Position numbers and translations under genes: made by a program
NCBI GenBank assembly: GCA_033297205.1
Contig: MU859108.1
Location: forward strand, 1 to 64,000
DNA: 64,000 nt
Source of the DNA: Pseudoneurospora amorphoporcata
Lineage: Eukaryota; Ascomycota; Sordariomycetes; Sordariales; Sordariaceae
Direction of reading: 5' to 3'
Notes under the pieces: model-generated
The model's database searches: none
Told to the model about the DNA's origin: nothing
The model's input: the letters and a program-made list of their open reading frames with translations, nothing else
Shown: piece after piece, positions 21,943-34,600 of the stretch
How positions within the stretch are numbered: the first letter of the stretch is position 1
How the letters are laid out: each line of letters opens with the position of its first letter

Positions 21943-23693
21943 TTAAAGAAGCAAGCTAGCAGTTCCGAGAACGGCAGCCATGAGGACACCAGCGGAAGCG
22001 GCGCCCTTAGCGACAACGCCGCTGTTCTCCTTGGGGCCGTCGACGGTAGTCTTGGGGCAGATGTCGGTGCCCTCGAGAGCAGACTTCTTGACCCAGACCT
22101 TGGGCTCACCAGCGCCCATGTAGGCGGTGATCTGGCCGAGGCCGTCGGCGGTGGAGCTGGCGCAGCTGATGACCTCGACGACCTCGTCAGAGTTGCGGAA
22201 GCCGCCGACCGTCATCTCGTAGCTGTCGCCCTGGGAGGATTTGTTGGTGATGCAGAAGACGACCGCGTTCTCGGCGGGGCCCTTGGACTGGCAGAAGTGG
22301 TTGGTGTCGGCGATCAGGACATCCGACGTCTTCTTGATGTAGTCGGGCGACTGCTTGATGGCGTTCTTGCGGACCTTGTTGAGCGTGCTGGCGAGGACGT
22401 AGAGAGGCGCGGTGGTGTTGTAGTTGGAGGTCCAGAGGGGCTCGCGGTTGGACGGGGTCTCGCCGCCCTTGAAGTGCTGCTCCTGACCTTGGTAGACTGT
22501 TTTGTGTGGTGCGTGTCAGAATGGTGATGGTCCCACGAAAGGGCAAAAGGAACAAGTGCGAAACAGAGTATGCTTACCAGTGGGGATACCGTCGTTCATG
22601 ATAACGTAGGTCATGGCGTTCTTGGCGAGGGCCAAATCGTCGTTCTGGCTGGCGAAGCGGGGCATATCGTGGTTCTCAATAAAAGTACCGAGGGCAAGAG
22701 TGTCGTTGCAGCTGTCAACGGCCTGGGCGCGGATCTCGCCGAGGCGCTCAAAGTCACCGCCGTTGAAGGCCGCGTTCAAGGGGTAGAAGTCCAGGTAGTT
22801 GGGCATGCCGGGGAGGAGGTTCTTGGACTTGTTCTGGTAGCGGCACATGTCCTCGGTGACACCGGTCAAGACCTCGCCGAAAGCGAAGACGCCGGAAGCC
22901 TCGACGAACTTGGGCAGGAACTCATCGTTGACGTGCTTGGCGGCATCGATACGGAGACCGTCGATGGAGTAGGTCGAGACGAGATCCTTGATCCACTTGG
23001 TGAAGAGGGTGACAACATCGGGAGACTCGGTCTTGATATCGGCGAGGGCGACGCCAAAGGGATAGAGCCAGCAGTTCTGGTAGTTGGTGGAGTTCTCCCA
23101 CTCGGTAACGTTGCAGTACGAGTGGAAATACTTTTGGTCGTTGAAGGGCTTGAACTTGGAGTAATCGACCTTGGGGGGAATGATGTTGTCGAACTTTTGC
23201 GCCATGTGGTTTACGACGACGTCGACCATGAGGAACATGTCACGCTTGTGAAGCTCGTCAACGAGGTTCTTGAGGTCCTCCTTGGTGCCGAACTTGGGGT
23301 TGACCGTGGTGAGATCCTGCGACCAGTAACCGTGGTAAGGCTCACCCACGGCGGTGTCCTCGTCCATGTTCTTGATGACGGGGCTGATCTGGATGGCATC
23401 GAAGCCCATACCTGTACATATTATGTCGGCTGCTGGGCTCACAAAAACGGCATGAGACAGGCTGGGCCAAACGTACCTTGGATGTAATCCAACTTGTTGG
23501 TGAGGCCCTTCCAAGTACCACCGCAGAACTCGTGCAGCTTGCAGTCAACCGAACCGCCGTCGGTGCGGGCGAAACGGTCGATCATGACCTGGTAGATGGA
23601 TCGGGACTTCCACGCCTCAGCATCGGCGGCGGCAGCATAACCGGAAAAGCTCAAGGCGGCCGCAACGGCGCCTGTCAAAAGAGATGACCGCAT
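21943..23693 (-). CDS. GPI-anchored alpha-amylase family protein (GH13)
   Basis: Three exons on the minus strand: 23477-23693, 22578-23411 and 21943-22496 (534 residues). Introns of 65 and 81 nt join as DYIQGMGFDAIQISP and GIPTVYQGQEQ, both classic amylase blocks. A signal peptide covers about residues 1-23. The GH13 conserved regions are VDVVVNH (about 135-141), GLRIDAAKH with the nucleophile Asp near 228, GEVL with the acid Glu near 252, and ENHD with Asp near 321, so catalysis should be intact. After the barrel there is a beta domain with paired cysteines, then a small-residue hydrophobic tail (AGVLMAAVLGTASLLL) preceded by Gly/Ala/Ser, a GPI signal. Fungal GPI-anchored amylases are known to sit beside alpha-glucan synthase genes and act on wall alpha-glucan, which fits the divergent neighbour. 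Confidence 0.92.
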
Positions 23694-26600
23694 GTTGTGG
23701 TTGTGTTTCTGATGGATGTTGTTTTTGTCGTCGTTGTCGTGAGTAAAGGCAGCGGGCTTTTTTTCTGGTCTCAACGAATGGCTCTTTCTCGTCCCTTTCT
23801 TTCCTTCTTCTTCCTTCTCAAAGAGTGGCTGTTTCTCCGATCTTTCGACACCGTCCGTAAAACGAGGGGAGGGATGGCGCAAAAGGGAATAAACAAAAGC
23901 GAGTGTATACGGGCAAACCGAGGAGTGGAAAGACCGATGGAAAAGAGCGTGGCCGAAAAGAAAAACGGGGTTCAATTCGCGATATACTACAAAATGAGTG
24001 ACTGGTGGACTGGCGACAAGCAACTCGCACCGGAAAGACGGGACTTTTGGTTGTGGAGAGAGATGGGACGGAGTGGACGGGGAAGAAGACCTGGAGATGA
24101 GTTGGGATGGCTAGAGTTTAGGGGGGGGCGAGGTCGTCCAAGTACGAGGAGTTACAAAGACGGTACCAAGCCAGGAAAGGCTACGATTGGCTGGCCGCGC
24201 CTCTTTTTACCTCGGAAGGGATGGACGGACCCTGCTCTGGGATGCTGGTCGCCAGCGAACCACGAGACCCAAAGAAGCCCATGAAGGCCGACGAAAGGCC
24301 ATGATCCAGTGCATTAATCCAGCTGCCACCTGCAAATCACCAACCTAATGCCGCTGAGATCTGCCAGCCCGCAGCTGGAGGCATGGGATGACTCCAGCCG
24401 CTACAGCCTCGACAGCGTCCTTTTTATTTTTTTTCACGGATGACGGCACAAGGGCGGCAGGACAACGGCCAGATCGTGGAGAAAGACCAGCCAGGGCGGA
24501 GGGTAGAAGGGGTTACCCTTTTGGGGGGCAGGCAGTCTAAAAGCGTCTCATGTCTCGAAAAGAGGCCACCCCAAGAAAATCCCAGGAAGTCTCATTTCAG
24601 AACAGACAGGAGACCGGTGAGGGTTGGATGAGGGTTAGCTGAGGACCATCAGGGTTAGACGAGAGTATCCCAAGGAGGGCTGTGTATTTGGTGGTGTGGG
24701 AACAGTGGGCGAAAAGGAGAGAGCCGAGGGAGGATCATGTGGAGCGCCAAGACCAGAAAAGAGATGAACAGGCCACTCGGGGCAAGGGCCAGCAAGGGTC
24801 GCCGGTATTGGTTTATTCTTTTTAATTGATCCGGCACCCACAGTCCAATTCATGTGCAATTCAACCTCGTGGGTTTCCATAAAATGAACCGAGCCCACTT
24901 GGGTGTCGGGATGATGGGATGAACCGATGCAGGTCCCTTTTTCTCTTCAACCTGGAATTGTCGCAGCCTGCAGCCGTTGTTGGTTTTTTACATTGGATGG
25001 ACTGGAGAAGGCAACAGTCGGTGAGATGAGGTGGTGACCGTAGTACGGAAGAATGGAAAAGGAACAAAATGACAGCCAGCCTGCTAGTGTCATTCAGCCA
25101 ATGTTACCCAACTTGCATGACCCAATGCAGGAACAAAGTTATCCGAGCACGCACCCAGATTTTGCTGACCACCCAATGACCCCAGTGCAGTGTGTGGTGC
25201 TAGCGTAATGTATGGAAGGTAACAAAACTGCGTATGTAACGTACCTAAGGTACCTTACCGCATCTTCGGTTGGTATCGCTCCCTGTACGGCATCAAGGCA
25301 AGCCTATGTAAGAATGGCATTGTCTGCCCTATTGTGCACTTTGTGGGAATGTCTGATGCCATTATTGGGATGTCGAGATGCAATTCACGATCTACCTCTA
25401 GGGGTAGTAGGTACGGTGCCTGTAGGGACGGGATCGCGGCACAGAGTCGGATATTGCCTGCCATCACCTCCAGCTCAATCGACAATCTGCGGGAGAGTGC
25501 GATTATATCAGAATACAGTACCTCTAATCCTGTTAAATCCGCCGTCACAACCTACAGTACCTACCTAGATAGTGGTTCAGTTACCAGCGGACCAACGGTG
25601 GGGCCCAAGTCCCAGCCTAGAGATGGATACGAGCAGCCCCCGTACCGGGTGTCCTTGCCGTCCTAACCCAGAGCGTCATAGTCCAGGTGCTAAATTACGC
25701 GAGATTTTCTCGAATTTTCCCGAGCAGAAAAGCACGGTCCACCTTTCCCACTGTTGTCCACTGCTCTGCCCACTCATGCCACTCTGCTCGGCCAGCCAAC
25801 AATGGAACCCCTTTCTGGCTGGCTAGGTAGGTACCACTATGGACCTGGTTTCTCCCGCTTGACGACCACCGCTTGGCCGATCCACAAAGCAGCACTTTGG
25901 GTAGCCCACCCATTTCCACCATTCTTTGTTGCCAATCAATCAAAAACCCGGCTTTTCGATCCGTCGTCGGTTCAACCAGAACACCCTCAAGGACCCCATG
26001 GAAGGGTTGTGTTTCTTGTGGAAGATGGATGGCGACAGAGAAGAAACAGCGAAATGCAAGAGCGAGACGTGAACGCGTCAATCTGAAGGCCGGGAGGGCT
26101 CTTGATCCGGGGATGGGGATTGGAGGTGAGATGGGTCACCGGAATGATGCTGCTGCTTCGTCAGTGGCCAAGGGAATTGGCGCCCAAAAAAAGAACAGCA
26201 ACGAGATGGGGCACTGACCGGGCAGAGAAGTGCAGAGAAAAACCCCCCGGTCGTCCAATACTACCTGTCCTCTTTTAGTAAGTCATATTGTTCGACAGCT
26301 TGTTCTAGCTCGGATCCTTATTGGCATGTCGCAGATCGCCACCTCCCCACTCCAAAGATTGGGAGGCGTCAGAAAACGACCAGGGCAGCACCAGGGCACC
26401 ACGGCGAGACACCACCGCAGTACACTACACTACAGACTACAGACCTCTAGTGTAAGACCACAGGCCACAGGCTGCAGAGGGAAAGCCCTGTGAGAGCGGA
26501 GATGCCAGACGTGTGCTACACTCCTACACTACCTACTGCGAAGAACTTCCTGCGACGACGCCAGGCATCGCGACACACGCGACGGGAACGATTCAGAAAT

Positions 26601-28586
26601 GGAAAGAATGGAAGAATACATGCCACTCTTCTGCCAAGACAAGCGAGCTCCAACAAAACAAGGCTTCTTCTCGTAACCATGAAACTGAACCCATCGGCTG
26701 CCAGGTACTCCCCTTCTGCTGCTGTCCGGGCTCCGGGCTTCTTGTTCCCGTCATTGTTTTCGACCATTGTTCTTCCTATCTGATCTGACTATACACTACG
26801 TATCGTACGCTGGCTGACTCTTTCTGTGACGGACCACAGGCACACACTGGAGCATATACCAACAAACTTGGAACTTCGCACAATCGTCCCTCGTCCCTCC
26901 CTACTCACGTGCTACTACAGTACCGCGCCGATATATAACATACATATACAAACATGTGCCGACGCAGCCACGAGGCACAGAGATATTAGGTAGGGAAACA
27001 CTAAGAAGGCCGGAGCCGCACCCTGCTAGTTGCTACACGTGTACAAGCCTATAATGATGGTAATGGTGGGTGGTAGTGGTGGTCTCGTGCTCGGGCGGTG
27101 TGGTTGTTCCTGAGCGTTCAGGCCTCCCGATTGGCCAATCACTTCATGTCCTGTTCGCCCACTGGCCCGTAGGGCCGCCATGGAAAGATGCCAAGCTTCC
27201 TACCACCCAGGCACTGAACTCCCAGGCTCCCACATCCCACCTCCCGCCACACCTCACAAAATCTCCTAGGTCGCTCGTATCGCACACACACTACGCTGTA
27301 TCTACATGGTATAGACACTACGGAGTGGTATAGCACCCGCTGCGTACGACTACACAGTATTCCAGTTTCGACCATCAATGGCATAGGATATCGGGTTCGG
27401 ATTATGGCCTAGTCAGTGCGTGCGGAGCAAGGGGTCGCCAGAGAGTCGCCCACAAAAGCCCCAAAAAAGCAAATGGAGAAATGTTGCCTTTGCTGCCAAG
27501 TTCCGTCGCTCTGTCGCCTCACCCTGGATCCTCTTCTGACTTTGTCTGCTCTCGCACTGGCCGCAAGACCCCTCCAAAACTCGGGACCTCGACATTGTTG
27601 GCCGCCGGATGGCCTACCATGTCGTCGAATTAACCAATGGCACGGAGATAGCGAAAGTCTAGGAATCGAGATGATGGACAATCCAGCGAGAAAAGCACTT
27701 GGGAAAACACCGAGGGTCTTGCTGAACAAGGCCTCTCTAGCCTCGACTAGCCTCTATTCTAGGGGCCTCCTCCTAGGGCCTATCGCGCCAACGCCCCCCT
27801 CCCCCCCTCCCCCATCAACCGCGCCAAAACTTGCCCATGCCGCCCCCGTCTGGTGGAGATCTGGTGGCGTTCTGCGTAAAACTAAACGCTGTGATGTGAG
27901 AAAGTGGAAGGACAGTTGAGAACCAAATTCTAGGGAACTACGAAATGGTGCCGAACACTCCAAAGCAGCCCTGACGCCTGACGAGAGACGCTACTGGGCC
28001 ATTTGGACGGCTTCTTCGTCGCAGAACCATCTGGGCGGGTGAGAGAATGCCGTTGTGCCTCCTTTTCTGGGCTCCTTGGACTGTTTCGCTGGTGGGCCGT
28101 TCGGACGATATGACACCCTAGACACCGCCGAATAGGGGCCGCACAGTACGACAACCAGGTCGCTTGACGTCGAGTTGCCCGGACGGCGCCCCCTATCGCG
28201 CACCCGTACTGGCTGCTACTGGTCGACGGCCCCCTGTCCACCGTGCATCACAAATGGGCGGAAGACACGGATGTGCCAGCAACCATGAAGGCATCCGAGC
28301 TTTGGCAAGCCATCGAAGTTGCCCCAGAATGGCTGAAGCCCCTTTCTGCCTGGTGGGCCTCTCAAAAGCTCAATGTTCATGTCGTGGGGTTGCCAGCCAC
28401 CAAGGACGGCCAGATCCGTTCGTTACGTATCCAACACCTTGGGCAGCCAGCACATCTTTTTCCTTTCCTCAAACTCACGTTCCATATTCTGTATCCGTCC
28501 TTCATTCGCGTGGCTTGTGTTGGAGATCTTTGGGCCGGTTCCGTCGTCGTCGTCGTTCGTTTTACACACGTTAACACGCCTATTGC

Positions 28587-28622
28587 CTACCTACTACTAC
28601 TACTATTACTACTACTACTACT
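28587..28622 (+). repeat. (TAC)n microsatellite in the alpha-glucan synthase leader
   Basis: About eleven near-perfect TAC/CTA triplets with one ATT interruption, ending 70 bp before the synthase ATG. It probably lies in the 5' untranslated region or core promoter. Confidence 0.8.
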
Positions 28623-28667
28623 TATCCCGTCTCTCGTTACAGTACTTCATTTTTCCTGTCGCTCCCC

Positions 28668-28679
28668 ATGAAGTGGTGA
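28668..28679 (+). promoter_or_regulatory. mini upstream ORF (Met-Lys-Trp-stop) before alpha-glucan synthase
   Basis: ATG AAG TGG TGA ends 12 bases before the synthase ATG at 28692. If the transcript begins upstream, scanning ribosomes would meet it first. The context CCCCATGA is moderate. Confidence 0.4.
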
Positions 28680-28691
28680 GCGACGGCGACG

Positions 28692-31600
28692 ATGACTCGT
28701 CTTGCGTTGTTTTCGATTCGCGCTCTCTTCACATTAGCGACAACTATCACACTCACTGACGCCCTCAGATACGATGCACAAGAGATTGACTACAATCTCA
28801 ACCGGAACAAAACCGCCACAAATCCTCTCGACTACTGGGGCGACCGAACAGAGGATGAACCGGACTTTGAATACTACCCCTCGCCCAAAAACTGGCGAGT
28901 ACCCTTCTACACCGTCTTCGTTGATCGTTGGGTAAACGGCGACCCAGACAACGACAATATCAATGGCACCCTTTTCGAGACCGATATTATGAGCAATCAG
29001 CTCCGGTTCGGCGGTGACGTGGAAGGAATAATAGACTCTCTGGATTACATTCAGGGACAGGGAGTCAAGGTACGAACGAGCCGGCTGCTTGAACCTCATG
29101 AACGGCGGGTACTAACAGAAAGACATGACAGGGAATCTACATTGCAGGATCCCCCTTTATCAACCAACCGTGGGGTGCGGATTCGTACTCGGTAGGTTTC
29201 TCAGCATCAGCTCACACCCCCTCGACCAGACCCAAAGCTGACCGTTTCTGCTCGCTAGCCACTGGACTTGACCTTGCTCGATAAGCATTTCGGTACTATA
29301 AAAAAATGGCAGGAGGCGATCGACGCCATCCACGCTCACGGCATGTGGGTTATCATGGATAACACAATGGCAACGTAAGTGAAGCGTGGCTCCGAACTCT
29401 TCCTCTCCCCCGTAGCGGTGATGGCTGACCTGATTTGTAGCATGGGCGATCTCATTGGTTTCGAGGGTTACCTGAACGAGAGTACGCCTTTCCTCGAGGA
29501 GGAACACAAGGTCCTGTGGAAGAGCGATCGGCGGTATCTGGACTTCGACATCGGCAACGAATACAACGACACGTGCGACTATCCAGAGTTCTGGTACGAA
29601 GATGGCAAGCGGATCAAGCCCGATAAGCTCAAGGGATGCTACAACAGCGACTTCGATCAATATGGTGATATCGAGGCCTTCGGTGTTTTCCCCGATTGGC
29701 AGCGCCAGCTTGCCAAGTTCGCCTCCGTCCAGGATCGTCTCCGCGAATGGAAGCCCGACGTGATTGCCCGACTCGCCCGGTTTTCCTGCATGACAATCGG
29801 CATGTTGGACATCGACGGTTTCCGTATCGACAAGGCCGTCCAGGTTACGGTTGACGCCCAGGCTTATTTTAGCAGCGCGATGCGAAAGTGCGCAAAGGAA
29901 AAGTTCAACAAGGATAACTTCATTATCGTCGGAGAAATTACGAGTGGTAACACTTTGGGATCTATCTACCTTGGCCGCGGTCGCGAGCCCGAGCCAGCCA
30001 GGGACCTTTTGGAAGACCCCAAGAAGGCCATGACCCTCAACACTTCGACCACCGATGTCTCCAAGTACTTCGTTCGCGAGAAGGGCAACAGTGCCCTCGA
30101 TGCTGGCGCGTTCCATTATTCCATCTATCGTTTCATGACCCGCTTCTTGGGCATGAGCGGCTACCTCCTGGCCGGCTACGATTTGACCACGGACTGGATT
30201 GAGACCTGGCACGAAATGATCGCAACAAACGACTTCTGGAACGCCAACACCGGTGAATTCGATCCTCGCCATCTCTACGGTACATCCAACCAGGACGTGT
30301 TCCGCTGGCCAGCCATTGACAAGGGTACCGAACGCATGCTTCTTGGCTCTTTTATCACCACCTTCCTCTTGCCAGGCGCCCCCCTGATGTATTACGGTGA
30401 AGAACAGGAGCTGTATGCGCTGGACGGCACGGCCTCCAACTATGTTTACGGCCGTCAGGCTATGGCTCCCAGCCCGGCATGGATGACCCACGGCTGTTTC
30501 TCGTTGGAGAGCGATCTCTTCGTCGATTGGCCCATCACCAAGGGTAGGGATGGCTGCAAAGATAAGTCCGTTGGCTGGGATCACCGCAACCCTGCTGCGC
30601 CCGTGCGCAACATCTTGAAGCACATGTTCGCCATGCGGAACTCCTCCGAGCTTGGAGTCCTGGAGCACGGCTGGTTGCTTGAAAAGCTTTCCAACCAGAC
30701 CGATCACACGGTGCTCAAGGGCAGCAGTGAGAGAGAACCTACGGAACGTGGTATCTGGAGCGTCGTCCGTGGACTGTACCCTGGAGTGCAAGACACGCTC
30801 AAGGACAAGCCTGTCTGGTTTGTCTACCATAACCGTGAGAACAGAACGACTTACAAGTTCAACTGCGACAAGAAGGAGGAAGCGTTCCTTTCGCCCTTTG
30901 ATGCCGGAGCCAAGGTCAAGAACCTGATGAACGATGGCGATGTCCTTACTTTGTCTTCGTCCACCGTCAAGAACACCTATACCAACTCGGGCAAAAACAT
31001 GGGCTGTTTCTCAGAGGTCACCCTGGAGCCGTTCGAGTTCCGTGTCTATGTGGATGAACCCGAGGACCGCTGGCTGAAGCCGGCACCGATGATCACCAAG
31101 TTTGCTCCAGGACACGACAAGCCTATTGACTCGACTACAGCGGACCGCAGGATTGAAATCGCGTTTGAGTTCAATACCGAGATGGACTGCCAGAGCGTGA
31201 CGGATGCGCTCACTGTCAAGTTGACCCAAAATGGCGTGGATGAACCCACAGAGCTCTCTTGGACCGAGCCCCAGTGCGGGCCTTTTACACCCAAGGATGA
31301 TGAGAAAATCAAGTACACGGGAGCCATCAACTCGGCCTGGAAGTGGGCCGCTAATTTGACAAATGTTGATGACGGCGTCATCAAGCTCACTGTTGGTCCC
31401 ACCGCCACATCCAAGGGGGACAAGGTGGCGACCGGTACTCGGGATCACTTCTTGCTCAGATTTGGCAAACCTATCAATCCTGTCGTGTCGGGAATCGACG
31501 CAACGTACAACTGGGACCTTCTTCAGAGCGAAAGCAACAACCAGTACACGATCAAGCATAGCGCCGCCGGCGCAACAAAATGGCGTTACAGCACCAACTT

Positions 31601-34600
31601 CGGCTCAACGTGGAGCAAGTGGTATGATTATAACAGCACAGAAATCGCTGTTACCGGCCAGCAGTGGGAGGGAACTGATTTGCAGGCCTGGGAGGGCAAG
31701 CATATCCAAGTCCAATACTACAGCAAGCCTCTGGGTTCATCGGCGTTCATTCAGCACTCGGACAGGGGTGTCAACTACCAGCGTGTGTTCCCGCACATCA
31801 AGCTTCACGGTCCCTTCAACAAGTGGGGTTACGACACCGGCCTGCCTGGTTCGATGGATCTTGTCGGCCACAACACCTGGTCGTTGCATTACATGTATGA
31901 ATGGCCGGCCAACTTCCAGCTCAACGTCTGGGGTCTCAACGCGGACAACCAACCTGATGTCTCCTTCATCTTTGGCGATATTGATGGTGACCATGTTGTG
32001 GACCGCCTCCCCCCCAGCAGTCTTGCCAACAACGTTATCAACATCACTGACCCTCCCCCGATGCCAGCTCTTGCGTGGAAGGTTTACTACAACGATGCTA
32101 CCTGGACTTACCGCTTGGAGCCGGCTGGCAACATGAATATTCAGCTTGCTCTTTTCTGGCTCTTTGCCATTCTCCCTGTGGCGTTGGCATGCTTCGCTGG
32201 CTGGATCTACGTCACTAGTTTCTACCAAGTCAAGGTCAACAAGTCCGGTTTCGCGACCAAGGGCTGGATGCCACTCAAGATTGGCAACCTCTCGAAGCTC
32301 AATATCGCTAACGTCGGCAAGGGCGTTGAGATGAACGCCATTACACCGCCCCCGAGCAGCGCGCTTGCTCCCCTTGGTGCTGCCGGTGGCCGGAGAACCG
32401 TGTTGATTGCCACCATGGAGTACAACATTGATGACTTCAAGATTAAGATCAAGATTGGTGGCTTGGGAGTCATGGCCCAGCTGATGGCGAACGCGCTGAA
32501 CCATATGGACATCGTTTGGGTCATCCCTGTGGTGGGCGACGTTGACTACCCTCTCGAGAAGATGCAAAAGGCCGACCCCATGTACGTCGATGTTATGGGC
32601 CAACCCTATGAGATCGAGGTCTACTACTATGTCGTCAAGAACATCACCTACGTCCTTCTCGATGCTCCCATCTTCCGCAAGCAGACCAAGGCCGATCCTT
32701 ACATCGCCCGTATGGACGATATCGAGTCTGCCATCTTGTACGCTGCGTGGAACAGCTGTATCGCCGAGTCTATTCGCCGCTTCCCAGTCGATATCTACCA
32801 TATTAACGATTACCACGGTGCCGCCGCTCCCCTCTACCTCTTGCCCCAGACCATTCCCGTCTGTCTTTCGCTCCATAACGCCGAATTCCAGGGTATGTGG
32901 CCGATGCGTACCCCAGAGGAAGCGAAGGAAGTCTGCGAGGTCTTCAATCTGCCGCCCGAGGTCGTCAAGGATTACGTTCAGTATGGTTCCGTCTTCAACT
33001 TGTTGCACGCTGGCGCCAGTTATCTCCGTATTCACCAGCGTGGTTTCGGTGCTGTCGGTGTGTCCCGCAAGTACGGTGATCGTTCATTGGCTCGTTACCC
33101 CATTTTCTGGTCTTTGAAGAACATTGGCCAGCTTCCCAACCCCGATCCTTCCGATACCGCCGACTGGGATCCCAGCCAGGATGCCAATACCCAAGCCAAG
33201 GGCGTTGAGGTTGACCAGTCATTCGAGGAAAAGAGAGGAGAGTACCGTCGCCAGGCACAGGAATGGGCCGGTCTCGAGGTTGACCCTTCGGCTGAACTCT
33301 TCGTCTTCGTTGGTAGATGGTCTCTTCAGAAGGGTGTGGATCTGATTGCTGATCTGTTCCCCAGCATTTTGGAGAAAGTAAGTAAATCTTCATTGCATAC
33401 GCCTGACCGTATAATTTTTGCTAACATAATCGGCAATAGTACCCCAAGACTCAGCTCATCTGCGTTGGTCCCGTCATTGATCTCTACGGTCGCTTCGCTG
33501 CCCTGAAGCTCGAGAAGCTCATGCAGAAATACCCCAAGCGTGTCTTCAGCAAGCCCGAGTTCACGCAGCTTCCTCCTTACATCTTTACCGGTGCTGAGTT
33601 CGCCCTTATCCCCTCCCGTGATGAGCCCTTCGGTTTGGTCGCTGTCGAGTTCGGAAGAAAGGGTGCCTTGGGTGTCGGTGCTCGTGTTGGTGGTCTCGGT
33701 CAGATGCCTGGTTTCTGGTACACTGTCGAGTCCATGACGCCGTCCCATTTGATTCAACAGTTCAGACAGGCTATCGATTCCGCCCTTGCCTGCAAGCACA
33801 GCAAGAGAGCTGTCATGCGTGCGTGGTCCGCCAAGCAACGTTTCCCCGTCGCTCAGTGGGTCAAGCAGCTCGACGATTTGTACAGCGAATCTATCCGTAT
33901 CCACATCAAGGAGCAGAAGAAGAAGAAGATGGAAGTCCTGAGCCCCGGCCTTAGCGTTCCCGGTGCCTCGTCGCGTGCTAGCTACGCTGATCCTGGCAGC
34001 GGTCGCTCGTCTCCTGGTCCTCTCGCCGTTCCCTCTCGTCCCGTTACCCCCACACTCCGCGATCTCGCTTCTCCCGATCTCCCGACACCGGGTGTCCCCT
34101 GGGCAGGCGGAAGGTCCGAGTCACCAGGCGCCCGCGACTCGACTGCGAGCTCCATTGCTGGAAACTTCTACTTGCAGCCTAACGGTGCTCGTGAGAGTAC
34201 GATGAGTGTCGACAGCTTTGCGATCCGTGCCCAGAACGGAGGACCCATGTCACCTGGCCTTGGTGCCGATGGTGGCCTTGCCTTCCCTCGTCCTGCGTTC
34301 TCACAAGCCCACCGCAACAGCAGCCTGCTCAGTCTCCCGGACGTTGTGGGTGACCGTCACGATCTTAAGCTCCAGAAGGTTGACCAGTTCTTCAACGACA
34401 CCAATGGCGAATACTATGCGGAATTCGAGCAGATGCTCGAGGCCTTGACCGCTAGCAACTCTTCCAGCGACCTCTGCATTGAAACCTTCTTGAAGAGGAG
34501 TGAAAAGGAGTGGTTTGCTAGGTACAGAGACGCCAAGCTTGGTCGCCACAGAGACGCCAGCCGTATGGGCCGAAGTCCTGGAGGTAGCAGACCCGAGTCG

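Larger units (their letters stand above)
23694..28691. other. 5 kb divergent intergenic region between amylase and alpha-glucan synthase
   Basis: No gene is supported. It must hold both promoters. Notable content: a perfect AAGGTACCTT palindrome at 25247-25256, other GGTACC/TAGG runs near 25556 and 25824, a C-rich run at 27794-27813, a (TAC)n microsatellite at 28587-28622 and a three-codon upstream ORF at 28668-28679. Confidence 0.5.

Noticed and set aside
22570..23487. 305-codon plus-strand frame opposite the amylase
   Set aside because: Antisense to conserved GH13 blocks; the composition is Val/Gly/Leu/Asp-biased as expected of a shadow.
28243..28671. 142-codon frame upstream of alpha-glucan synthase with a poly-Leu run
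   Set aside because: It begins at GTG, and the poly-Leu comes from the TAC/CTA microsatellite. It is better explained as promoter and leader.
29160..33035. Long minus-strand frames opposite alpha-glucan synthase (29160-30830 and 31737-33035)
   Set aside because: Shadows of the synthase coding strand with no start context, no splice structure and no domain.
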